DNA of 64,000 nt from Streptomyces sp. MMBL 11-1 (GCF_028622875.1 NZ_CP117710.1:1-64000), one strand, 5' to 3'; positions 29,301 through 38,557 are shown, numbered from the stretch's first letter. Numbers and translations are program-made. Notes: generated by a model from the letters alone, not told the origin.

Positions 29301-29899
29301 CGGTCCCCCTCGTAGCCTGCCCGGTGTCCGTAGCCATCGTTCCCGCTCCGGCCCGGGAAAGGAACAGGGACACCAGCCTTTCCGGCCTGTGCCGTTGTGG
29401 CTACTGAACGGCTGCGGTGTGAAGGGGTGTGCGCCAGGTCGTGGGGAGGCTGCACCACTAGGCCCCTTCGGGGTGCGCGCACTTCCCGGGCATCCCGGGG
29501 CCGGATGAACGGTCCGCACGAACCCGAGGACAACACCCGGACGACCCGAACACGCCCCGGCCGACGCGGCCGGTGAGGCGCTCGGCGTACGCGGTTCAGT
29601 CAGCCCGGCCGGGCACGGGCGCAGCGCACCGCGGCGAGCTGCGGCCGAACCCGCCGGCGGCCACGCCTGGGCGGTTCATCCGACCGGGGGAACCCGGACA
29701 CGTCAGCTGTGCCGGGCGTGGCGGGGTGTTCTACCGTGAGCCCGGCAGCAGCTGCCGGGGCCGTCCAGGGTCCTTGTCAACACACTCACGGGTCCCGGTC
29801 CGACGGTGTGACAGAAGCCCGGTGACCGGGTCTGATCTGCTGTGTCCGGTCCTGTTCCTCCGAGCCGTCGGCCGCCGGGAGCACGGTACTTGGAGCGTC
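29301..29899. other. Gene-free spacer between divergent genes
   Basis: About 600 bp. It must contain promoters for both flanking genes. Nothing protein-like on either strand; a loose run of ACAACACC/CGAACAC motifs occurs near 29525-29555. Confidence 0.4.
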
Positions 29900-30556
29900 A
29901 TGCCCACCGAATTCCGCCGTCTCCAGCACGCCGCTCGCGCGCTGAAACTCACCTACCAGCAGCTCCTCGCCCGCTACCACGCCGACCAAGGCCCCGACGC
30001 GCCCCGATCAGGAGCCCTCGCCTGGGCGCAGCAAGAGGTCAAACGCATGGCGCGGCACGAGCTGCACACCAGCGTCGCCGCCGCCCAACAGCGCCGCAGC
30101 TGGGACACCCTCGCTCTCCGTCTCGAACCCGGCGTCCACGCCCGGCTCATGGCCCGCGTCGACGCCGACCGTATGTCAGCGCCCCATACCGTCTTCGGCC
30201 TCAACGTCGACCGTGCGCGAACGCCCGGTGCCGTCCTCAGCCACCACCTCAGCTTCACCTCTGGGACAGCGCCCCGTGTGGACCCGGGCCACTACCTCGA
30301 CGCCGCCCTGCGCACCGCCCCCCGCCACCGGGCAGGACAGCTCGGCTGCCTACGCGACTTCCTCACCACCCACGGCGTCCCCCTCACCCCGGGCCGCCAA
30401 GGCCTCTACCGCCTGGGCCCGCGAGCCCGCGAAGTAGTCACCGCCCTCAAGTCCCCCCACGCCCCGGACCCACTCCCCCGCCACCAGACGAACGCCGTGA
30501 TCACGGCCCTCACCGCCCGCTACCTCGACCACCTCGACAACCAGCACCCCCGGTAA
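29900..30556 (+). CDS. Hypothetical helical protein (218 aa)
   Basis: ATG at 29900 behind TTGGAGCGTC. Helical and basic: MPTEFRRLQHAARALKLTYQ, QQLLARYHADQGPDAP, AWAQQEVKRMARHELHTSVA, then LTPGRQGLYRLGPRAREVVT and HQTNAVITALTARYLDHLDN. No transmembrane or catalytic motif. No family recognised. Composition and codon use fit a genuine plasmid gene. Confidence 0.55.
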   Translation: MPTEFRRLQHAARALKLTYQQLLARYHADQGPDAPRSGALAWAQQEVKRMARHELHTSVAAAQQRRSWDTLALRLEPGVHARLMARVDADRMSAPHTVFGLNVDRARTPGAVLSHHLSFTSGTAPRVDPGHYLDAALRTAPRHRAGQLGCLRDFLTTHGVPLTPGRQGLYRLGPRAREVVTALKSPHAPDPLPRHQTNAVITALTARYLDHLDNQHPR

Positions 30557-30839
30557 CCACCCTCCACCCGGGCAGCACGACGCGGCCGGGGCGACGCACG
30601 AACCGCTGGAGGAGCCTCGCCGGCAACGACGCTCCTCCAGCGGGACGGCACGACCACAGCGGCCCGCAGGCGCAACGGCGCCCGAGCCCTACACAGAGCG
30701 GGCGAGCCCCGTGCGCGGAGTGCCCAGCACGGAACGCCAGCGCGGCCGGGTGCCCGTCCGCCCCCGCCGCGTCCGCGGACACCGGGTGGCGGATCGGCCG
30801 CGTCATCTACCGCTCGCCGGTGGATCCGTACACATCGCC

Positions 30840-31165
30840 GGTCACGCCCGCCACCTGGCCGGACCCGCCGGACGCGCGCTCCGGGAGCGGCCGGGAGTGA
30901 GCAGCCCGCCCGAGACCGCCCGCGCCGTCGACGATCCCGGCCAGGTACCCAACCCCCGGCACGGGCACGGCAGCAGAACCTCCTGGAAGACCGTGCGCGG
31001 GCCCGCGACGACCACCAGAACGCCGCCCGCGGACCGGGGCGCCGGGCGCGTCCGCACACCGATCACCGGCCCGCGCGCCCCGTCCCGGCCGCTGTCGCTC
31101 AGCGGCCGGACCTCTGACCTGGGAACTGCCGTCGATGCGGTGTCCCTGGGCATCGACGCCACAGC
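30840..31165 (-). pseudogene. Degraded homologue of the gene at 14765-15181
   Basis: Two frames hold GPVIGVRTRPAPRSAGGVLV, TVFQEVLLPCP and GYLAGIVDGAGGLGR. These correspond to WPVIGVRV, FVVLEDVVLPCTWPELEG and IARIAVGASRA in the gene at 14765-15181. No intact frame. The rest of 30557-31191 has nothing further to support. Confidence 0.45.
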
Positions 31166-31191
31166 ACAGATTCCAGTAGCTACTACTTCTT

Positions 31192-31368
31192 CTACTTGGC
31201 CGCGCGTTGCTGGGCACGCCGAGCCGCGCGACCGGTCAGCTGCCTGCTGAAAGGTTCGAGGCTCAGCACGGACTTGGTGACGCCGCCCGTCCTGAGCGAG
31301 CGGTCGACCCGCTCCAGCGACGCTGACTGCACCGGACGACGATCCGACTGCTGGCCGTTCTCGTTCAT
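31192..31368 (-). CDS. Small basic protein (58 aa)
   Basis: ATG at 31368 with the strong site CGAGGAGAACGT. The protein begins MNENGQQSDRRPVQSASLER, continues VDRSLRTGGVTKSVLSLEPF and ends GRAARRAQQRAAK. Basic and probably partly disordered. A sound ribosome site and GC-rich third positions argue that it is real. Function unknown. Confidence 0.65.
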   Translation of the reverse strand: MNENGQQSDRRPVQSASLERVDRSLRTGGVTKSVLSLEPFSRQLTGRAARRAQQRAAK

Positions 31369-31772
31369 ACGTTCTCCTCGGATCGCGGTGACATTACTGA
31401 ACCCTCCGGCGCGGTATGGACGAACCTACTGGAGTCACGCGTGCGCTACTGAAGTGTTCGGGCGATCCGGCACACCGAGCCCGAAGGCAACGCCTGGACT
31501 CGGTTACCGGCACTCGCGTTCCTCCAGGTGGACGAGCTCCCCGCCGCAACAGGCGGAGGACGGCGCCCTCGCTCGTGGAGCCGGTCACCAACGTCCTCGG
31601 ACAACACCGGACGTTTCGGACGACACCGGACAGCCGGTCCTCGACGAGCCGCACGGGCGTACCCGCCGGGAGCAGCGGCCGATGAGCAGCGGGGCGCCGC
31701 CAAGGCGCGCGGGCCGGAAACCAGGTACCCGGCCGGGCGCGTGCGGCGCCGGAGAACCACGGGCGTCGGTCT
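31369..31772. other. Gene-free spacer
   Basis: About 400 bp. It contains repeated CGGAC/ACACCGGAC words (about 31595-31635). No gene seen. Confidence 0.4.
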
Positions 31773-32075
31773 TCAGTCGCTCCCCTCAGCGACCAAGCGC
31801 TTGAGCATCTCGCGCTTGGCGTCGAGCGCCGCCGCCTTCGCGGCGATCTCAGAGGACCAGGCCGCCAGTTGTACGGCAAGTGCCATCTGGGGCTTGCCGG
31901 TGTGCAGGTTGCTCTCCCGGTACTCGGCGTGAACCCCGAATCCCTTACCGGCGCCGTAGGCGAGTTCCATATAGGAGTCCGCGATGCCCATCATCGCGCC
32001 GCCGAGACCACTGACGGCCAGATCGATCTCTTCACGCAGGGCCTCTGCCGTGGCCCGAGGGTTGCTTTCGCTCAT
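31773..32075 (-). CDS. Small helical protein (100 aa)
   Basis: ATG at 32075 after AAGGATGAGGTC. Sequence MSESNPRATAEALREEIDLA, then VSGLGGAMMGIADSYMELAY, AEYRESNLHTGKPQMALAVQ and LAAWSSEIAAKAAALDAKRE to the end LKRLVAEGSD. Predicted alpha-helical, soluble, slightly acidic. No family recognised. Confidence 0.6.
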   Translation of the reverse strand: MSESNPRATAEALREEIDLAVSGLGGAMMGIADSYMELAYGAGKGFGVHAEYRESNLHTGKPQMALAVQLAAWSSEIAAKAAALDAKREMLKRLVAEGSD

Positions 32076-32341
32076 GACCTCATCCTTCCAGCCCTCCGCG
32101 CACGGCATGCGGCGCGGCGTGGCGGTCGTGCTCTTCCAGAACCAGGCTCCCGGACTGAAGGGCGCGGGACCGCGCCCCGCGCTCGTCGAGCCGTTCACCG
32201 GCGGCACCAGCATCGGAGACACCCCGGCTCTACGAAGACCGGGCTCACGCTCCCGGTCCACGAGGGCCTTCCCGCGCGGCACCGCCCACCGGCCCGGACA
32301 GAGACCGGTTGACGAGCGCCCCGTGCCGGGGCGCACCCGGT

Positions 32342-33808
32342 TCACCTGCCGCGCTCCTCATCTGCGGCTCCTGCAGGCCCCTCGGTCTTGGTCTTCTCGA
32401 CGGCGGGTGCGACGCACTCGGCCACGATCTGCTCCAGGACCTCATAGACCCGGTCCGCCTTCTCGCCGTTGCCGAAGGTCTCCCGCTCGGTGGTCAGGAG
32501 CACCAGCCAGTGCGCGCCGGTCACCCGCATCCGCTTCGCGGCCCGCACCGCGGCCAGCACACCCCGGTGCCGCTTCGCCTTCAACGGCCCCGGCACCGGC
32601 GTCACCAGATGGTGAGCGGACATCCGCAGACTCTGGCGCAGCGGGAGCGGCACAGCGCTCCATGACGGGTCGTCCTGCGCGGGCAGCAGCAGCCCGCGGG
32701 CGGCCCCCGCCACCCCCTCCACTCGCCGCACGGACCCTGGCTTCGAAGGCCCCGCTCCCCCGGAGGACGCCCCCCGACCGGCCGCGGGCGTCGTCTCCGG
32801 CTCGGGCTCCGCCGTCAGAGCGCCCTCACCCCCGCCGCCCCCGGCCGCGGGCAGGACGCCGGACGCCTCCGCGCCCTCCGGCACCCCGGGCCCCTCGGCC
32901 ACAGTCCTCTCCGTACCCCCGGGCTCCCCGGGCCCCTCGGCCGCGGTCTTCCCGACGGCCGGCGCGACGTACTCGGCCACGATCTGCTGAAGGACCTCGT
33001 AGACCCGGTCCGCCTTCTCGCTGCGGGCGCTGCCGAACGACTCCCTGGGCGAGGACAGCAACACCAGCCAGTGCCTCCCCGTCGCCCGCTTGCTGCCGGC
33101 CGCCCGCACCGCGAACTTCACCTCACGGTTCTTCTTCTCCCGCAGCACCTGCTGCTCCGGCGTCACCAGCCGGTACGCGGCCCCCGCGAGGTGCACCCGC
33201 AGATGCAGCGGCACCTTCTTCCACACCATGTCCCCCGAGCCGGGCAGCAGCAGCCCCCGGCCGGGCCCGGCCCCGGCCAGCACCGGACCCGTGTCCTCCC
33301 CGCCCGCCCGACGGCGCCGGCGGCGCCCGCTCTCTCCGGTCGTCTCCCCCTCCGCCAACACCCCGGTCGCGGAACCACGTTCACCCCGCGCACCGGCCCC
33401 GGCCCTGGTGGCGGCTTCGGCGCCGGCGGCGTGCGTGGCGGCAGCGGTGGCAGTGGTGGCCACGGCGGTGACGGTGGCGGCCGGCCGCCCGGGCACCGCA
33501 CGGCCGGCCCCCGCACACCCGCCGCCGCGCACATGAGCCGCCAGCCCTGACGTTGACCCCGCATACGCGCACCCCGCGCACCGCACCCAGCCCGCCCGGG
33601 CCACCGCCTCCCCCACCACCGACCGCTCCGGCCCGTACCCGGCCGCCACCAGCCGCTGCGCCAGACCCGTTCCCTCCAACGCCCGCAGGGCCGCGCTCGC
33701 GGTGATGTCGTGCCCCCGCACGAACCACCGGCCGATCTCCGCGTCCGAGCCGCACCCGCAGAAACAGATCCCCGTCGGCACCAGCCGACGCACCCTCAAC
33801 TCACCCAT
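32342..33808 (-). CDS. Protein with a zinc-ribbon-like N-terminus and a tandemly duplicated ~100-aa domain (488 aa)
   Basis: ATG at 33808. The first 30 residues include CFCGCGSDAEIGRWFVRGHD, and CAGC...C follows near residue 75, suggesting zinc binding. After a low-complexity Ala/Thr/Gly linker, one domain is present twice. Copy 1: RGLLLPGSGDMVWKKVPLHL, AYRLVTPEQQVLREKKNREV, TGRHWLVLLSSPRESFG, EKADRVYEVLQQIVAEYVAP. Copy 2: RGLLLPAQDDPSWSAVPLPL, HHLVTPVPGPLKAKRHRGVL, TGAHWLVLLTTERETFG, EKADRVYEVLEQIVAECVAP. A Pro/Glu-rich linker separates them. Function unknown; the internal duplication is certain. Confidence 0.75.
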   Translation of the reverse strand: MGELRVRRLVPTGICFCGCGSDAEIGRWFVRGHDITASAALRALEGTGLAQRLVAAGYGPERSVVGEAVARAGWVRCAGCAYAGSTSGLAAHVRGGGCAGAGRAVPGRPAATVTAVATTATAAATHAAGAEAATRAGAGARGERGSATGVLAEGETTGESGRRRRRRAGGEDTGPVLAGAGPGRGLLLPGSGDMVWKKVPLHLRVHLAGAAYRLVTPEQQVLREKKNREVKFAVRAAGSKRATGRHWLVLLSSPRESFGSARSEKADRVYEVLQQIVAEYVAPAVGKTAAEGPGEPGGTERTVAEGPGVPEGAEASGVLPAAGGGGGEGALTAEPEPETTPAAGRGASSGGAGPSKPGSVRRVEGVAGAARGLLLPAQDDPSWSAVPLPLRQSLRMSAHHLVTPVPGPLKAKRHRGVLAAVRAAKRMRVTGAHWLVLLTTERETFGNGEKADRVYEVLEQIVAECVAPAVEKTKTEGPAGAADEERGR

Positions 33809-34752
33809 AGCGCAAGACCGTAGTACCCCCGACACTCCCAGCTCAGCGGATCCCGCACCCCGCCCGGAAACGACCAGAACTGACCACCACCGGAACACAA
33901 CTGACCACCACGACCACCCCGCACAACACCCGAACACGCCCGCCTCGCACGACACGACACCGCGCCCGCACCACACACCACCACCCCACGCCCGACACTC
34001 ACGCCACCACCCCACGACTTCAGCCAGCACCATCAGCACGACTTGCGAGCGAGCAGTACGAGAGCGACACACGAGCGTGCTGTGAAAGCACGCCGTATCA
34101 GCAGGCTCTAAGCGCGTGACCAGGCAGAACACCACCACAACCAGCCACACCACGGGGACACCACGACGGGCGGCCGCGACGGCGTCACGGCGACCCGGCG
34201 GCACGGCGGGCGGCGGCGGGCGGGGAGGGGCACGGCGCAGCAGCTGGACGAGTCCGTCACCGCCGGGTCGTCATGCCGCGCAGCGGGGGTGGGCGGGACA
34301 GCGGCGCGGCGGCTCGGGCGGCGGCGAAGCAACGGGACGGCGGCGGGGGCGGAGCGGCACGACGGCGGCGGGCGCGGCGCGGCGCGGGCCGGCGGCGCGG
34401 CGGCGCGCGCGGCGGCGGACGCCGAACGGCCGAGCAGCGGGACGGCAGGGGCGACCGGCGCCGAACGGCCGAGCACGGCGACCCGGCGGCACGGTGGGCG
34501 GCGAGCAAGAGCGAGCGATCGGCGGCGACGACCGGCGCGGCGGCACGACGAGCGCCGAGCGACGGCGAGACGCCGGGTGCGGAAGGTGGACGGCGCAGCG
34601 AGACGCCGGGGCGGCCGGGTGCGGCCGGGCGACGGCGGCCGAAGAGCAGCTGGGCGCCGGAAAGGCCGGGCGAACGCGTCGGCGGTGGCGGCGACTGCAG
34701 GGCGGGGCGAGCGGGCGGTGGCGGCCGCCGAGCAGCGAGCGGTGGGCGCGGC

Positions 34753-34782
34753 ACGGCGGCGGACGGCGGCGGACGGCGGCGG
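34753..34782. repeat. ACGGCGGCGG tandem repeat
   Basis: Three perfect consecutive copies of a 10-bp unit within the low-complexity spacer; many imperfect CGGCGG words surround it. Confidence 0.6.
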
Positions 34783-35370
34783 AACGCCAACACGACGGCA
34801 AGGGCGGGAGGCGGCGGACCGCGGCCCCAGGTCGACGGGCGCAACAGGACGCCGAGGTCCGCCCAACCAACCAGCAGCGCGGGCGGTGGACAGTGGCGGG
34901 CGGCGGCGGACGGCGGGCCAAGCGGCGCGACGAGTACGCCGACCGGCCTTCCTTGCCTGAGCCACCCGGTCGATACCGACGTTCGCGCACGTTCTCATGA
35001 AAGCGCCCGGGCATCCTGCGCGTCCTCATGCAGGTTTCGGAGTCGCATGTGCACGGTCGAGGACTCTCTCCGCCTCGTCCCTGACCATCGGACCCATCGG
35101 ACCCGCCACCGACCGGACGGGCGACCCCCCGATACGGGACGGCGCGGCGCGGCGGCGGCACGGCGCGGGCCGGCCGCGGCGGCAGGGGCGACGCAGCAGC
35201 GAGCGGCGGGCAGGCCGCGTACGCGGCTCCGAGTCAACGGGTGCAACAGGACGCGAACACCCGTTGGACCGACCGGCAGGGCGGGCGATGCCGCGGCCGG
35301 CGGTGAAACGCGGCAGGCCGCGCGACGGGCGACGGCGGACGGCGGCGGTGCGCGGCCGCATCGGATTCCA

Positions 35371-35410
35371 CCGAACACCGCCGAACACCGCCGAACACCA
35401 CCGGACACCT
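35371..35410. repeat. Four consecutive 10-bp CCGAACACC-type repeats
   Basis: Units CCGAACACCG, CCGAACACCG, CCGAACACCA and CCGGACACCT follow one another without a gap, about 140 bp upstream of the promoter at 35548. The same nonamer occurs at 15506-15543. Confidence 0.75.
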
Positions 35411-35547
35411 CCGCCAGCAGCGGGCGCAGCGGACGCGCGGCGGCGGGCGGCGACGAGGCGGCCCGGGCGGAGCGCAGTGGCGGCACGGGGGAAGCGGCGG
35501 CCGACGCGGCGGCGCGACCGGGACACACCCCCTACGACACGTGATAA

Positions 35548-35577
35548 TTGACACGTGTGCGCGCCTTAGAGTAAATT
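35548..35577 (+). promoter_or_regulatory. Strong sigma-70-like promoter with CACGTG palindromes
   Basis: TTGACA (35548-35553), 18-bp spacer, TAAATT (35572-35577). Two CACGTG palindromes (35539-35544 and 35552-35557) straddle the -35 box. It drives the small gene at 35632. Confidence 0.75.
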
Positions 35578-35631
35578 AGAGCCATCGCATCGATGGCCGC
35601 CCGTTCCCAACCACCCTTTCCCGGAGCGCAG

Positions 35632-35919
35632 ATGACCACGACGTACACCCGCACCGACCTCTGGACCGGCGGCTCAGGCACCTCAGCCATCACCAGGGAC
35701 AGCTACCAGAGCTTCCTCGCCGGAATGTACGAGATGGGGAACTTCCGGACCAATGGACTCGCCACCTGGACCCGCTGCGAAGAAGGCACCGCCACCTGGT
35801 ACACCGCCCTCTGGTTCTACGCCGACACCGGCTACACCGCCGACGTCAGCGTCGCCATGGTCTACCTCAAAGAAGCATTCCTCTGCGACTGCTGCGAACA
35901 CGAACCAGACAACGACTGA
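35632..35919 (+). CDS. Small acidic protein (95 aa)
   Basis: ATG at 35632 behind CCGGAGCGCAG. Sequence MTTTYTRTDLWTGGSGTSAI, then LAGMYEMGNFRTNGLATWTR, TATWYTALWFYADTGYTADV and the C-terminal cluster FLCDCCEHEPDND with CDCC. Aromatic-rich, soluble, possibly metal-binding at its end. Less GC-extreme than its surroundings and preceded by a near-consensus promoter, so probably well expressed. Function unknown. Confidence 0.7.
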   Translation: MTTTYTRTDLWTGGSGTSAITRDSYQSFLAGMYEMGNFRTNGLATWTRCEEGTATWYTALWFYADTGYTADVSVAMVYLKEAFLCDCCEHEPDND

Positions 35920-36165
35920 CCAGCGGGGGACGGGTACGGCGACGGGGCGGCGGGCGCGGCACGGGGGTGCGGCGGCAGCGCGGGCGGAACGGCGGCCGGC
36001 TCGGCCGAGCACCTCAGCTCGGAGTCCGCCGTACGGCTCCGAACACACCACCGCCCAGCAGCCGCCAGTCGCGGACGCACGCGTGGGGCACTCGGTGTCG
36101 GGCGGCACCGAGGATTTCAATCGGCGCGGCTTTGACTCGGGCACTGCAATCTTCCGTGCAGTGGC

Positions 36166-36537
36166 TCACAGAGTGCTCACCGATGCACAGGTGTCAGTGC
36201 CCTCGCCGTTGGCACCGGTCAGGTCCTCGACCACAGACAGGTCCAACTCAGCGGCCCGCTCATGAAGATAGAGAAACTGCTCGTCCGTGAGGCCCAGGCG
36301 TGGGTCGCTGGCGATGCGCAGCAGGGCAGCAGCCGCGAATCCAGGCGACACCGACTGCAGGGCGTGGCTCATAGCCTCCGTGGTCGCCGCCGCTTCGTCA
36401 TCCTCGGCCTGGTAATGCAGGGCGATGCCGTACGACACCCAGGCGCGTCCCGTCAGCTGACGAAGGGCGAGGGTCCCCAGCGGGTCATCGACGGGTTCGA
36501 ACCGCAGGGCGGGATTCGGCTGCTTCGGATCTGCCAC
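36166..36537 (-). CDS. Small acidic helical protein (123 aa)
   Basis: GTG at 36537 (MADPKQPNPALRFEPVDDPL). It continues LALRQLTGRAWVSYGIALHY, DDEAAATTEAMSHALQSVSP and LGLTDEQFLYLHERAAELDL, and ends in a Ser/Thr-rich tail. Soluble, all-helical by appearance. Four ACTGAAATC-type repeats lie immediately upstream and may regulate it. Function unknown. Confidence 0.6.
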   Translation of the reverse strand: MADPKQPNPALRFEPVDDPLGTLALRQLTGRAWVSYGIALHYQAEDDEAAATTEAMSHALQSVSPGFAAAALLRIASDPRLGLTDEQFLYLHERAAELDLSVVEDLTGANGEGTDTCASVSTL

Positions 36538-36548
36538 GGTGGTCCCTC

Positions 36549-36610
36549 ACTGAAATCATCGGTGCGTCACTGAAGAACGTACTGAAATCTTCCCTGCGGT
36601 ACTGAAATCT
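36549..36610. repeat. Four ACTGAAATC-type direct repeats upstream of the 36537 gene
   Basis: ACTGAAATC begins at 36549, 36581 and 36601, and the variant ACTGAAGAA at 36569, so spacings are 20, 12 and 20 bp. They sit directly before the GTG at 36537, the position expected for operators. Confidence 0.6.
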
Positions 36611-36613
36611 GCG

Positions 36614-37643
36614 CCACGCTCCGACACTCGGGAGCGTCCGGGCACGTGCACAGCGTTGTGCACCGAAGCCCAGCGATCAACGCCGAACAACTCCCTGCAA
36701 CAGGGAACACCCCGGCCACCCCGGACGACAACCCACGGCCCCCGGGCCGTGGGAGAGGACGAGGACGCCGGAACGGTATCGGACACCGTCGGACAGAGTT
36801 GGACGACGTCGGACGGAGGCACGACACACGGGCCCGCACGACAACGGGCGCAACCACGGGGCCGTGGGCCGAGCGGCGGCCCGCACATCGCACGAACCCC
36901 ACCCCAGCAGACACCGAGGCAGCATCACCGAATCGGAACAGTGCCGGCGCGGAGCGGTGACGCCGCGACCCCGCGCTCAGGCGGCCTGGAGTGCAAGGTT
37001 CACGCAGGCCAGAGATGGGACACCACCGTGCGGTACGCGCGGTCGGCCCGGGCCCAGCAGTTCGGGGAGCTCAACGGCTGGCGGCCCGTGCCGGTGCCGA
37101 GGCGAGAGCCCGGCAGCGCAGCGGCCGGCCGGGCCAAGGGCCCAGGCGTCACGACGGACGCACAGGGCCAGGAATGACCAAGGGGACCGTTCACCGTTGC
37201 TCCCCGCACAACCGCCAGGTCCCACGGTCCACCCCCGGACAACAGCCAGGGTCCACGACGGGATCGAGGACAAGGACGAGGGCGCCGGGACAGAGCCAGA
37301 CGATCACGGCGGCCCCGGGCGGCGACACGGCGGACGTCAGCGAACGGCGCACCACCACCCCGTCGGGCCACCACGAAAGGGACACGGCGCCCGGGAAGGA
37401 AGCCGCGGAAGGACCGGTTCACGCCGACGGGCCGACACCGGGGTGCCCGCCGACCCGCACGACGATGTCGGCGGATCTGCGGGGAGCAGCGGCGCCTTCG
37501 TGAGGTCCCCACCAGGCTGGGTCCATCAGGGTGGCGTGCCTCGACGCCACGGCGATACAACAGATGAAGAAGGCGACACCAGGCAGATCCAGTGGTAGGC
37601 AGGCTGCCGGAGGTCGTGCCAGCGACACGGAGAGGGCCCTGGC
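36614..37643. other. Long gene-free spacer
   Basis: About 1 kb. GGACACCGTCGGAC-like words occur near 36780-36815. Open frames on both strands lack ribosome sites and protein-like composition. No RNA gene recognised. Confidence 0.45.
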
Positions 37644-37838
37644 TCAGTCGACCGCGCGCAGCACCTGCCGCACAACACTCATGAATCCTCGCCCGATCCA
37701 CCCGAGCAGCCCTGTCTCCACGACCAGTTCACCAGCGTCCGCAGCCGCATCCCGCCGGTCCGACTGAGAACGGCGGCACCGGGAGCACAGACGGGACCAA
37801 CGGTGCTTTTCCGCACCGCACTTCTTGCACATCACCAT
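37644..37838 (-). CDS. Small zinc-ribbon protein with a hydrophobic C-terminus (64 aa)
   Basis: ATG at 37838 with CGAGGAGAGAATC in front. CKKCGAEKHRWSRLCSRCRR holds two CxxC pairs eleven residues apart, a zinc ribbon. The second half is LVVETGLLGWIGRGFMSVVR, an amphipathic or membrane-associated helix. Typical of short actinobacterial zinc-ribbon peptides; role unknown. It follows the gene at 37868-38317 in the same direction. Confidence 0.7.
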   Translation of the reverse strand: MVMCKKCGAEKHRWSRLCSRCRRSQSDRRDAAADAGELVVETGLLGWIGRGFMSVVRQVLRAVD

Positions 37839-37867
37839 GATTCATTCTCTCCTCGTCTGGGATCTCT

Positions 37868-38317
37868 TCACCGAGAGTGCGGTGAGCGGGAGGGCGCGGT
37901 GATCGCGTAGCGGCGGGAGGCGGCACGGACACACTGCTGCTGCTGATCAACGGGAAGCCGTCCGACGCTGGCAAGCCCTTGTGCGATAGCCAGTCCGAAG
38001 GGGGATCCGGCTTCCAGGCCGGAGGCCTGGACAATCAGCGCGGCGGCTTCGGCTTCTACGAGGATGCCGTAGGGGCTGGGGACGCCCAGTATGTGCTCGG
38101 CATGGTTGCCGACGTCATCGAGGGCTTCAGTGAGCGGGAAGCCGTCATTCAGGGCGCCCTCGATGAGGTCGAGCAGGATCAGCGTCGCGCTGTGCAGACG
38201 GTCACGGAAGCCTGGGTCGGTAAGCCAGAAGCCGTTCGGTCCCGAGGGCGCGGGCGGACCTTGTGCCACTGCGGGCGAGGGCAGTGTCTGCCGCTGTGAC
38301 AGTTTCCAGCGGGGCAT
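37868..38317 (-). CDS. Hypothetical protein (149 aa)
   Basis: ATG at 38317 starts MPRWKLSQRQTLPSPAVAQG. Then come FWLTDPGFRDRLHSATLILL, DLIEGALNDGFPLTEALDDV, AEHILGVPSPYGILVEAEAA and GLAIAQGLASVGRLPVDQQQ. Helical and soluble; the ribosome site is weak (GGAGTTCTGATACCC). It lies in a run of minus-strand small genes with the zinc-ribbon gene just downstream. Function unknown. Confidence 0.65.
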   Translation of the reverse strand: MPRWKLSQRQTLPSPAVAQGPPAPSGPNGFWLTDPGFRDRLHSATLILLDLIEGALNDGFPLTEALDDVGNHAEHILGVPSPYGILVEAEAAALIVQASGLEAGSPFGLAIAQGLASVGRLPVDQQQQCVRAASRRYAITAPSRSPHSR

Positions 38318-38353
38318 GGGTATCAGAACTCCGTTTCGTATTGGGTGACGTGA

Positions 38354-38467
38354 TCAGCAGTCCGGCGTCTCGGAGCACCAAGACCGGCGGAAGCACGAGG
38401 GGCTGGTCTCCGTACGGAGGCAGCTGATGCAGAAATGACGGGAGCGCTTCGGTTCCGAGATCGCCAT
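38354..38467 (-). CDS. Very small Cys-rich peptide (37 aa)
   Basis: ATG at 38467, MAISEPKRSRHFCISCLRTE, then SPSCFRRSWCSETPDC and TGA. The six cysteines (CxxC, CxxxxC, C-terminal Cys) would fit a minimal zinc-binding peptide. Third codon positions are almost all G or C. No obvious ribosome site directly upstream, so the start may be earlier (ATG at 38515 in the same frame). It lies directly upstream of the gene starting at 38317 and may share its transcript. Confidence 0.5.
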   Translation of the reverse strand: MAISEPKRSRHFCISCLRTETSPSCFRRSWCSETPDC

Positions 38468-38557
38468 GCGCTGGTACGTCCGGCATCCCCTGCTGCTCGG
38501 ACCTGATCGGGACATGCCGCACGCAGCCGGGCGGTGGTCCAGAGCTGTCGGCCGTGG

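Larger units (their letters stand above)
33809..35547. other. Long GC-rich, low-complexity spacer without a supportable gene
   Basis: About 1.7 kb. Both strands have long open frames only because of extreme GC content; their translations are Arg/Ala/Gly/Pro monotony with no ribosome site. The left third is rich in CCACCAC/ACACC words, the middle in CGGCGG repeats, and the right end carries CCGAACACC repeats and a promoter. It could hold structured RNA, an origin or a decayed region. Confidence 0.5.

Noticed and set aside
31984..33471. Plus-strand Arg/Pro-rich open frame of 495 codons
   Set aside because: Antisense to the duplicated-domain protein, whose repeated text is far more convincing.
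34108..35544. Several open frames on both strands of the low-complexity block
   Set aside because: Monotonous Arg/Ala/Gly/Pro translations, no ribosome site, no start preference.
38202..38522. Alternative minus-strand frame of 106 codons
   Set aside because: Overlaps the better-supported 149-aa gene and the 37-aa Cys-rich peptide; its ending reads like a shadow.
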